Assembly: GCA_017861495.1 (NCBI GenBank)
Contig: JAGFXW010000042.1
Span: forward strand, 1-14,862
Direction of reading: 5' to 3'
DNA: 14,862 bases
From: Bacillota bacterium
Lineage (GTDB): Bacteria > Bacillota_C > Negativicutes > CTSoil-072
Under the pieces are notes generated by a model. That model was not told the origin of the DNA. It saw nothing but the letters and a program-made list of their open reading frames with translations, and did not search any database. This document shows positions 1 to 5,587 of the stretch, piece by piece. The position numbers were made by a program, and so were the translations under genes. Position 1 is the first letter of the stretch, and the number at the start of each line of letters is the position of its first letter.

Positions 1-696
1 CAAAGCTTGAGCGAAAGTTTTCGCCGCCGCTTTAAATTCCTCCGGTTTTGCAATGGGAACACTCGTAGGCGCGCCAGCATCATCAATAACGATCGCTTTG
101 ATTTTTTTCGATCCCAAAACGGCGCCCAAGCCGCCCCGCCCGGCACTACGGATATTACTTTCTGGATCTTTAAAAGAAATATTTGCCGTAGGCAACCGAT
201 ATTCGCCTGCCGGTCCAGCTAACGCAATGCCAACTTTCGGACCATATTTCGCGTTCAACACTTGAATCGCCTCGTAATTCCCACATCCGCCAAGAATTTC
301 AGCCGGTGCTTCTTCAATCGTAACCTCGTTCATTGTCACTTTAATAATATAAAATTGATCGCCTTCGGTCATGCCTTCAAGCACTAACGCTTTCAGGCCC
401 ATCTTAGCCATTTTTTGTGAAAAAGTTCCCCCTGTATTGCTTTCCTTGATTGTGCCGGTAAGCGGACTTTTTCCTCCGACCGAAAGTCTCCCTGATTGAA
501 CTGCCGTCGTTCCGCTTAACAAACCCGGGGCAAAAATCAACTTATTGTTTTTACCGAGCGGATGACAGGTCGGTTTCACTTCATCCGCAATAAAATTAGA
601 CGTAAGAGCCCTACCAGCCAACCCCAAATACTTTTCCGGAGTTTCCATAATGGATACCTGTTTTGCTGTCATGTCGACACGAATGAACTTGTTCAC
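1..696 (-). CDS. aor: Aldehyde:ferredoxin oxidoreductase, N-terminal part (runs off the window)
   Basis: The 232 visible codons give the N-terminal tungstopterin-binding domain of the aldehyde:ferredoxin oxidoreductase (AOR) family. These cytoplasmic tungsten enzymes interconvert aldehydes and carboxylic acids using ferredoxin. Family signatures seen are GGKSPLTGTIKESN (about residue 74), AGPAGE (about 169) and the glycine-rich RSAGRGGLGAVLGSKKIKAI (about 188). The start is GTG at 696-694, preceded at good spacing by GGAGGG; the next ATG is codon 9. The rest of the protein, with the iron-sulfur cysteines, lies beyond base 1, so the subfamily and substrate cannot be read. A consensus sigma-54 promoter, a structured leader and an intrinsic terminator lie upstream, so expression is probably controlled at initiation and by attenuation. 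The family call is firm; the substrate is unknown. Confidence 0.93.
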   Translation of the reverse strand, partial: MNKFIRVDMTAKQVSIMETPEKYLGLAGRALTSNFIADEVKPTCHPLGKNNKLIFAPGLLSGTTAVQSGRLSVGGKSPLTGTIKESNTGGTFSQKMAKMGLKALVLEGMTEGDQFYIIKVTMNEVTIEEAPAEILGGCGNYEAIQVLNAKYGPKVGIALAGPAGEYRLPTANISFKDPESNIRSAGRGGLGAVLGSKKIKAIVIDDAGAPTSVPIAKPEEFKAAAKTFAQAL

Positions 697-731
697 CAAA
701 ATCCCTCCTAATCAATCTTATTTTGCCAAAC

Positions 732-768
732 AAAAAAGAGGCCCTAAAAATGAATTTTAGTTCCCCTC
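732..768 (-). terminator. Intrinsic terminator in the leader of the AOR gene
   Basis: On the minus strand, GAGG and CTAAAA pair with TTTTAG and CCTC around a short loop, followed directly by six T. The hairpin sits between the predicted sigma-54 start site and the AOR start codon, not after a gene. It therefore looks like an attenuator, not a terminator of an upstream unit. Its 5' arm (GAGGGG) overlaps the end of the structured leader element, so the two folds could be mutually exclusive. Confidence 0.65.
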
Positions 769-858
769 CCTTTGCACAATGGCGGGCATAGCAATTGCTC
801 GCTATACCGTAACGCTTATTGTCTCCCTGTGGGATAACAATAAATTGGAAGCCAATTT
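761..858 (-). ncRNA. Structured 5' leader of the AOR mRNA, candidate riboswitch
   Basis: Read on the minus strand, three elements follow one another. First is a 7-bp hairpin AAATTGG-CTT-CCAATTT (858-842). Second is TCCC-ACA-GGGA. Third is a long bulged stem: ACAAT pairs with ATTGT, GCG with CGC, GG with CC, and TATAGC with GCTATG, around the loop GAGCAATT. A GGGAGGGG tract follows; it could pair with the upstream TCCC or serve as the 5' arm of the terminator at 768-732. That is the classic layout of an attenuating riboswitch. Since AOR uses a tungsten-pterin cofactor, a Moco/Tuco-type element is one candidate, but I could not match the known consensus from memory. A protein- or metal-responsive attenuator is equally possible. 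Confidence 0.5.
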
Positions 859-892
859 AGTATGCTATTTTTTAAATTTTAATCTTATTAAC

Positions 893-909
893 TGCAATTT
901 ATGTGCCAA
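893..909 (-). promoter_or_regulatory. Sigma-54 (-24/-12) promoter for the AOR gene
   Basis: The minus strand reads TTGGCACATAAATTGCA. This is TGGCAC, five bases, then TTGCA, with exactly the GG-to-GC spacing expected for RpoN holoenzyme. The predicted start is near base 883, giving a leader of about 187 nt ahead of the GTG at 696. A sigma-54 promoter needs an AAA+ enhancer-binding activator; none is encoded in this window. An inverted repeat at 995-1032 lies at a suitable distance upstream to bind one. Confidence 0.75.
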
Positions 910-922
910 TTGTATTCATCCT

Positions 923-975
923 AACAAAATCAAGGGAATAAGCCGGTTAATCCGGCTTATTCCCTTGATTTTGTT
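923..975. repeat. 24-bp perfect palindrome with 5-nt loop
   Basis: Bases 923-946 are the exact reverse complement of 952-975, separated by TTAAT. The inner half is GC-rich (AAGCCGG/CCGGCTT) and the outer half is AT-rich, so each strand ends in a T-rich arm (GATTTTGTT). It could act as a bidirectional transcription terminator insulating the AOR promoter from readthrough. It lies about 14 bp upstream of the -24 element. A stretch left by a mobile hairpin element is an alternative. Confidence 0.7.
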
Positions 976-994
976 TCATTTGTAGCCATTGTCC

Positions 995-1032
995 TGTTCA
1001 AAAGTGTCCTGTTAAAATGACAGTTTTGAACA
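995..1032. promoter_or_regulatory. Inverted repeat, candidate activator site for the sigma-54 promoter
   Basis: TGTTCAAAAGTGTC (995-1008) and GACAGTTTTGAACA (1019-1032) are reverse complements with one mismatch, separated by 10 bases. The centre is about 130 bp upstream of the predicted sigma-54 start, within the usual range for enhancer-binding-protein sites. The TGT...ACA ends suit such sites. TGTCCTGTT also occurs twice as a direct repeat here (990-998 and 1005-1013). No activator gene is visible, so the partner is unknown. Confidence 0.45.
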
Positions 1033-1052
1033 ACTATTAACAAATATGCTAC

Positions 1053-1087
1053 AAAAAAAATGAACGATATTTCTACCGTTCATTTTT
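1053..1087 (-). terminator. Intrinsic terminator of the small transcription unit
   Basis: AAAAATGAACG (1056-1066) and CGTTCATTTTT (1077-1087) form an 11-bp perfect stem with a 10-nt loop. On the minus strand the stem runs into eight T. It begins six bases after the stop codon of the short ORF ending at 1093, so it fits as that unit's terminator. The plus-strand reading is also T-rich, so it may work in both directions. Confidence 0.7.
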
Positions 1088-1092
1088 GTCTA

Positions 1093-1289
1093 TTATTTTA
1101 TTTTGATTAACATATTGTAGTCCATGGAGTTAATCGCTGCTTCACTGGTAATGACCGGTTGCAGTAATTTTTCTTTTTGTTGCAGAATCTGTTGCTTGGC
1201 AAATTCGTACAACTTTCTCTTGTTTTTTGCCATGAATTCGCTTTTGAATCGAACGTCAAGAGTAACCCATAAATAACTTCTGCTTGCAC
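1093..1289 (-). CDS. Small hypothetical protein, apparently with a 1-bp frameshift
   Basis: I do not recognise this protein. A GTG at 1289 has a good AAGAAGGTG ribosome site and starts MQAEVIYG, but that frame then continues with an unnatural, cysteine- and asparagine-rich sequence to a stop at 1109-1107. A second frame reads VTLDVRFKSEFMAKNKRKL and ends in a lysine/glutamine-rich, helix-like tail with its stop at 1095-1093, just before the terminator. Joining the two at the GGG near 1268 by a -1 step would give one natural-looking protein of about 65 residues. A lost base in a G run, or a sequencing error, would explain this. If no frameshift exists, the 46-residue ORF from ATG 1233 is the alternative, although it lacks a clear ribosome site. 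The unit has its own promoter and terminator. Confidence 0.4.
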
Positions 1290-1309
1290 TCTAACACCTT
1301 CTTAAAAAC

Positions 1310-1387
1310 ATAAAACTGATATACCAAAAATTAATTGATATAATTGATACCTAAAATGTGTGTTCGCACATATCATGTCACTGATAC
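1310..1387 (-). repeat. GGTATCA-type direct repeats at the small unit's start site
   Basis: On the minus strand, GGTATCAGT, GGTATCAAT and GGTATATCAGT occur within about 75 bases, with a further TATATCAA between them. They begin at the predicted transcription start of the small unit. Between the first two is ATGTG-CGAACA-CACAT. Repeats in this position may be regulator binding sites, but the region is AT-rich and chance similarity cannot be excluded. Confidence 0.3.
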
Positions 1388-1393
1388 CCCTTG

Positions 1394-1422
1394 ATTTTAC
1401 TGCATCCCAATACATTTTTCAA
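1394..1422 (-). promoter_or_regulatory. Sigma-A-type promoter of the small unit
   Basis: The minus strand reads TTGAAA, 17 bases, then TAAAAT, which is near-consensus for the housekeeping sigma factor. The predicted start is close to base 1387, roughly 100 nt ahead of the GTG at 1289. It lies just downstream of glcD, so the small unit need not depend on readthrough from the glc operon. Alternating hairpins built from CATTTTT and AAAAATG (about 1413-1440) overlap and precede it. They could act as a weak end signal for glcD, but the T tract is poor. Confidence 0.5.
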
Positions 1423-1487
1423 TAAAAATGGCATCATTTTTTCACGCAACGTGACAATACCTCTACTTTTTGAGCATAATTTGTGCA

Positions 1488-2879
1488 TCAGTGCAATTTG
1501 CCTTCATAAAAAAACATCTTACCAGGATTCAGGATCCCTGCCGGATCTATGATCCGCTTAATATCTTGGCCAAGCCTATAACCAACTTCTCCGGCTTCCC
1601 GTTTCAAGAAGGGAGCCTTGGCAAACCCGATCCCATGCTCCCCACTCAGAGTACCTTCTAATTCCAGCGTCACAAAATGCACTTCATCCAGCGCTTTTTC
1701 CGCGCGAGCCGCAGCGTCCTTGTCGCGCTTATCAAATAATATCGTTGGGTGCATGTTTCCGTCACCGGCGTGCCCGCAGATAAAGACCGGCAAATCATAT
1801 TCATTCTGTATCGTCAGGATCCGTTTGATCAACTCCGGTACACGACTTCGCGGCACAGTCGAATCCTCCGAATACTTGCTGGGTGCAACTTGTCCAAATG
1901 CTGCACCGACGCTTCGGCGGGCTCTCCATAAATCCTCTACTTCTTCTGCCGTCTGGGCAATCTTTACTTCCATTGCTCCGCATTCTTTGCAAATGCCGCT
2001 GACCCGTTTGGCGTTTTCCTCCACTGTCGACGGCATACCGTCGACTTCAACCAGCAGAAGCCCGCCTGCATTAACCGGCAGACCAATTTTTAAATAATTT
2101 TCCACGGCCGCAATGGTTTGATCATTCATGATCTCCAGAGTGGTTGGGATAATTCCATCCGCCATGGTGACGCTGACAGTTTTCGCTGCATCTTCCAATC
2201 GCTCGTAAATGGCTACCATGGTTTTCTTGGTCACAGGCGGAACCACAAGCCGGAGAGTAATGGCCGAAATCAAACCTAATGTTCCTTCCGAACCGGTGAT
2301 CAGCATCGTCCAGTCCGGTCCGCACATCTCACCGTCTACTGCATTGCCGGTTTCGACCACGCTGCCGTCCGGCAATACAACTTCCAGCCCTAATACAAAG
2401 TTGCGAGTGATCCCGTATTTGACTCCATGAGGGCCGCCGGCGCATTCAGCCACGTTTCCTCCCATGGTAGATTCCTTCCAGCTCGATGGATCGGGCGGAT
2501 AAAATAATCCCTTTTTGCCCGCTTGCACGGCGAGCTCATAGTTTATGACACCCGGTTCCACAACCGCAATTTTATTCACCGCATCCACTTTTAGGATGCG
2601 ATTCATGCGCGCCATATCCACAACAATTCCACCCTTAAGCGGAATCGGTCCGCCCGATAGCGCCGTTCCCGCACCCCGTCCCGTAACAGGAATGTTGTTT
2701 TTGGCCGCCAATTTGACAACGGCTGCGACTTCATCACGGGATGCCGGCTGTACGACGGCATCGGGCCAATGATCGAACATGGTGGCGTCGTTGGAATAAA
2801 TGATAAGGTCTTCTTTTTCATTCATAACATAGTCTTTTCCGACGATGCTCCGGAGTTCATTGAGAATGCTGCTGTTCAT
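1488..2879 (-). CDS. glcD: FAD-binding 2-hydroxyacid oxidase/dehydrogenase subunit GlcD
   Basis: At 463 residues this is the usual length for GlcD, the flavin subunit that oxidises glycolate, D-lactate or related 2-hydroxyacids to 2-oxoacids. An FAD-binding PCMH domain occupies roughly residues 35-220, with the loop GRGAGTALSGG (67-77) and the segment YPPDPSSWKESTMGGNVAE (127-145). The FAD-oxidase C-terminal domain follows, with GHAGDGNMHP (369-378) and SGEHGIG (412-418); its histidines are the expected active-site and metal-ligand residues. The start ATG shares its A with the glcF stop (TAATG), with GGAGGG 9 bases upstream, so the two are translationally coupled. No electron-transfer flavoprotein genes are nearby, so the electron acceptor is probably reached through GlcF. 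The exact substrate is not readable; the family call is firm. Confidence 0.93.
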   Translation of the reverse strand: MNSSILNELRSIVGKDYVMNEKEDLIIYSNDATMFDHWPDAVVQPASRDEVAAVVKLAAKNNIPVTGRGAGTALSGGPIPLKGGIVVDMARMNRILKVDAVNKIAVVEPGVINYELAVQAGKKGLFYPPDPSSWKESTMGGNVAECAGGPHGVKYGITRNFVLGLEVVLPDGSVVETGNAVDGEMCGPDWTMLITGSEGTLGLISAITLRLVVPPVTKKTMVAIYERLEDAAKTVSVTMADGIIPTTLEIMNDQTIAAVENYLKIGLPVNAGGLLLVEVDGMPSTVEENAKRVSGICKECGAMEVKIAQTAEEVEDLWRARRSVGAAFGQVAPSKYSEDSTVPRSRVPELIKRILTIQNEYDLPVFICGHAGDGNMHPTILFDKRDKDAAARAEKALDEVHFVTLELEGTLSGEHGIGFAKAPFLKREAGEVGYRLGQDIKRIIDPAGILNPGKMFFYEGKLH

Positions 2880-4177
2880 TAAACTTTTCCCTCCTTCCGG
2901 CCAGCTTCATACGCCTTGTCGATGATTTCCGCAGTGTGCAAAAATTTGACCCGGCTGTTTCTTTGATTCAGACCGTCAGTAATATGCATCCGGCAGGCCG
3001 AACAGCCGGCTACGGCATAGTCCATGCCGGTGGCTTCGATATTATCGACTTTTGCGTCGTTGATCTTGCGGGATAACTCATAATACACGGCGCTGAACGT
3101 TCCGCCGCATCCGCAGCAGCGGTCCGCATCCTTCATTTCGGCAAATTCCAGGCCGGGGATGGCTTTGAAGATTTGCCGCGGCTGCGCCGAGACGCCCATG
3201 CCGCGCACAAGGTGGCAGGCGTCATGGTACGTGATTTTCAGCGGCAGGTTTCCGAATTTGATCAAGTCGCAGTATTTGACCACGAAATCAGAGATATCGA
3301 TGACTTTAGCGGATAATTTTTCCCATTCTCCCGCCAGCGGCGATCCTTTGAGCAGGGCTTTGTATTCTTCTTTCAACGCCGTACCGCAGGTGGAGCACGC
3401 CGTAATGACGTGATCATACTCCTGCGCATTGATGGCTTTGATGTTCTGTTCCGCCAGGATCCGGCCGGTTTCCACATCGCCGGAGGTGAAGGCAGGCGTT
3501 CCGCAGCAGCACTGATCGTCCGGCAGGAGCACGTCGTAGCCGTTGCGGGTCAGAATGCGGATAACGGCTTCGCCGGCTTCCGGATACATGTAGTTGAGGG
3601 TGCAGCCGGTGAAGAAGACGACCTTGCCCTTGCTCTGCGGGGTTTGCGCTTTCGACAGATACGGCTTGCGGGAGCGCAGCGGATTGCTCGTCAGGTTCGG
3701 TACGACCCGCCGCATATTAAGGCCGGCTGCCGGCAGCGGAATGCGGGCCACTTTGCCGCTTCCATCCGGCAACGATTTAAAGATGAGGCCCTGGAAGGCT
3801 CCTCCCATTTTCAGTCCCAAATCGAACAGTTTCCGGTAACGCTGCGCCGTAAAGGCGATTTTTTTGAACGGATTGAGTCCGTTGCGTTTGACTAGTTTCG
3901 CCCGGGCTTCCATGATCAGTTCATCCGTGGCGACGCTGGATCCGCAGTTGGTTTTACAGGCTTTGCATAATAAACACTTTTCAAACCGGGCTTGAACGGC
4001 GGGGGTCATTTCCACTTCGCCTGCCAATACTGCTTCGATCATACGCACTTTACTGCGGGCCGTGGTGTTTTCCCGGTGTTCCGCGATTGTAACCGGACAG
4101 ACCGAGCGGCAGCCGCCGCAGCGCGCGCATTTGACGATTTCTTTTTCTAAATGTCTAATCTCTTCCATGTTGTTCAT
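2879..4177 (-). CDS. glcF: Iron-sulfur subunit GlcF of the 2-hydroxyacid oxidoreductase
   Basis: This 432-residue protein carries two [4Fe-4S] motifs at the N terminus (C17, C20, C23, C27 and C68, C71, C74, C78). Two cysteine-rich CCG domains follow: CCCG at 223-226 with CSTC at 261-264, and CCGCGG at 354-359 with CSAC at 392-395. This order is that of GlcF/heterodisulfide-reductase-D-like subunits, which pass electrons from the flavin subunits to a membrane or soluble acceptor. No transmembrane segment is evident. The ATG start has GGGGGTGG at suitable spacing and overlaps the glcE stop by 4 bases. Its GC content is visibly higher than that of the dehydratase and regulator genes in this window. 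The family is certain; the electron acceptor is unknown. Confidence 0.93.
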   Translation of the reverse strand: MNNMEEIRHLEKEIVKCARCGGCRSVCPVTIAEHRENTTARSKVRMIEAVLAGEVEMTPAVQARFEKCLLCKACKTNCGSSVATDELIMEARAKLVKRNGLNPFKKIAFTAQRYRKLFDLGLKMGGAFQGLIFKSLPDGSGKVARIPLPAAGLNMRRVVPNLTSNPLRSRKPYLSKAQTPQSKGKVVFFTGCTLNYMYPEAGEAVIRILTRNGYDVLLPDDQCCCGTPAFTSGDVETGRILAEQNIKAINAQEYDHVITACSTCGTALKEEYKALLKGSPLAGEWEKLSAKVIDISDFVVKYCDLIKFGNLPLKITYHDACHLVRGMGVSAQPRQIFKAIPGLEFAEMKDADRCCGCGGTFSAVYYELSRKINDAKVDNIEATGMDYAVAGCSACRMHITDGLNQRNSRVKFLHTAEIIDKAYEAGRKEGKV

Positions 4178-5334
4178 TGAGCGGCCACCCCCTGGTTAAA
4201 GATCTGCTGGGGATCGATGCGCTGCTTGAATGCGATCTCCAGCGCTGCCAACGGGCTGTTTGTCTTCCGTTCGTACAGCCGGTCGTATTTGCCGCTGGCG
4301 GCTCCCCCCAGCGCATAGGCTTCCGCCTGCAGAGCGGTAATCATGTCTTTGCTGATTTCGGCTTTTTGGCTCAGATACAGATTAATTTTCCCATCCGCCA
4401 ATTGCCCGAACAATCCGCCTTTAACGCCTTTTTCCCCTAACAGTTTCGCTACTTTTGCCGCAAAGGTTTCCATGGTCGTATACGGCGACTTTAATTCATC
4501 GAGCAGCCAAAATCCGTCGGTGTTTTCTTCCAATCCGGAAAGCGCCGGGATCGTTGCCGGCTCAGCTGCTAATTGGTTTTTGGAAACAGCCAAATAGGCG
4601 TCAACTTCTTTTGCGTAGTCCAAAACTTCTGCTTCGTTTCCGTCCAGTTCGAAGAGAATTCTCTGTCCTGTTTGGACTTGCCCGAACAGTTTGCTGCCGG
4701 CAGCTTCATCCGCCCAAAAGAGCCATGCCGGCGGAACAGGCCGGCTTTGCAGATAATGAATGAGTTCGATCGCTTTTGTCAGCGAGGGAACGATAACGTC
4801 ATACCGTTTGCGGTAGGCCGGCTGCGGCATCAGTTTAATGATGTACCGGACTCCTACGGCCAAATCCGCGTAAGCGCCGGTCAAAAACCGGGTAAAGTCG
4901 TATCCCGTTACGTTTTTGATGCATTTGCCGCCTACCGGCGTAATATCGCCGTTCGGCAATACATAGTTGCCGCCAAGCAGGAAGTGTTTCCCGGCTCCAT
5001 ATTTCCAGACCGACGGATTGGGACAGCCACGGTATGCCCATTCGCCTACAGTCAGGCTCTCATACGCCGGCGTATCGGCCGGAATGAACCGCAGCCCTTT
5101 GGCAGCGGCAACCGCGTTGAGTTCTTTGAGCAGCGTTCCGGGCGGTACAATGACCATCAGGTTGTCGATGTCAAAAACCTCGATCTCTTTCCATTCGCTA
5201 AAATCCAGGGCGATTCCGCCCGGTTGCGCCTTGCGGTACAGCGACACCGGGGTTTTCTTTTCCTGGGCTTGCCGAAATACTTCTTGGAGCTCGATAGCAT
5301 CTGTAACCTTTCTAATTTGAATACTATTTGCCAC
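4174..5334 (-). CDS. glcE: FAD-binding subunit GlcE of the 2-hydroxyacid oxidoreductase
   Basis: From the GTG at 5334-5332 the protein has 386 residues. I prefer this start because GAAGAAGG lies at good spacing; an in-frame TTG at 5367 would add 11 residues but has no comparable site. The protein is a second PCMH-type FAD-binding subunit. The GlcE signature NVTGYDFTRFLTGAYADLA (141-159) is clear, as is GGKCIKNVTG before it. The first FAD loop is unlike that of GlcD: where GlcD has GRGAGT, this protein has RKAQPGGIALDF (34-45). It may bind flavin loosely or play a structural role. The order glcE-glcF-glcD with overlaps argues for one complex. A 13-bp inverted repeat lies 70 bp upstream. The assignment to GlcE within the GlcD/GlcE superfamily is good but not certain. 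Confidence 0.85.
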   Translation of the reverse strand: MANSIQIRKVTDAIELQEVFRQAQEKKTPVSLYRKAQPGGIALDFSEWKEIEVFDIDNLMVIVPPGTLLKELNAVAAAKGLRFIPADTPAYESLTVGEWAYRGCPNPSVWKYGAGKHFLLGGNYVLPNGDITPVGGKCIKNVTGYDFTRFLTGAYADLAVGVRYIIKLMPQPAYRKRYDVIVPSLTKAIELIHYLQSRPVPPAWLFWADEAAGSKLFGQVQTGQRILFELDGNEAEVLDYAKEVDAYLAVSKNQLAAEPATIPALSGLEENTDGFWLLDELKSPYTTMETFAAKVAKLLGEKGVKGGLFGQLADGKINLYLSQKAEISKDMITALQAEAYALGGAASGKYDRLYERKTNSPLAALEIAFKQRIDPQQIFNQGVAAQ

Positions 5335-5403
5335 GATATAACCTTCTTCCAAATTTGCAATTTTCAATCATGCTAAATCAATGGTTACACCCTCGTATAT
5401 TCA

Positions 5404-5441
5404 GTCAAATGGTGCATGTCGTATAGACTGCACCATTTGAC
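5404..5441. promoter_or_regulatory. 13-bp perfect inverted repeat upstream of glcE
   Basis: GTCAAATGGTGCA (5404-5416) is the exact reverse complement of 5429-5441. The 12-base spacer contains a further GTC/GAC pair, so the whole can fold into an almost continuous hairpin. No T tract follows on the minus strand, which argues against a plain terminator. The TGGT...ACCA halves recall GntR-type operators known for hydroxyacid operons, but the spacing is unusual. An operator or a leader hairpin for glcEFD are the likely roles. A weak TTGAGT/GATAAT pair with 19-base spacing lies just upstream on the minus strand (about 5451-5481). Confidence 0.5.
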
Positions 5442-5587
5442 ACTAAAACAATTATCCGCTTATAATTCTACTCTTACTCAATGATTTAAAAGTAATATCT
5501 CGCCATGAACAACACGCAAGTCTTACAAGATATAATCCATCTCGTAAATCAGACTGATTGCATGATGGTTAAATATCGGTTTCATTA

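Noticed and set aside
779..985. 68-codon plus-strand ORF over the AOR leader
   Set aside because: It runs through the structured leader, the sigma-54 promoter and the 24-bp palindrome, and has no ribosome site.
1618..2097. 159-codon plus-strand ORF opposite glcD
   Set aside because: Antisense shadow without recognisable domains or start signals.
3410..3895. 161-codon plus-strand ORF opposite glcF
   Set aside because: Antisense to the conserved iron-sulfur subunit. The long open frame follows from the high GC of that gene.
4573..5376. 267-codon plus-strand ORF opposite glcE
   Set aside because: It lies antisense to a well-supported gene, has no family motifs and no ribosome site, and its composition is that of a mirror frame.
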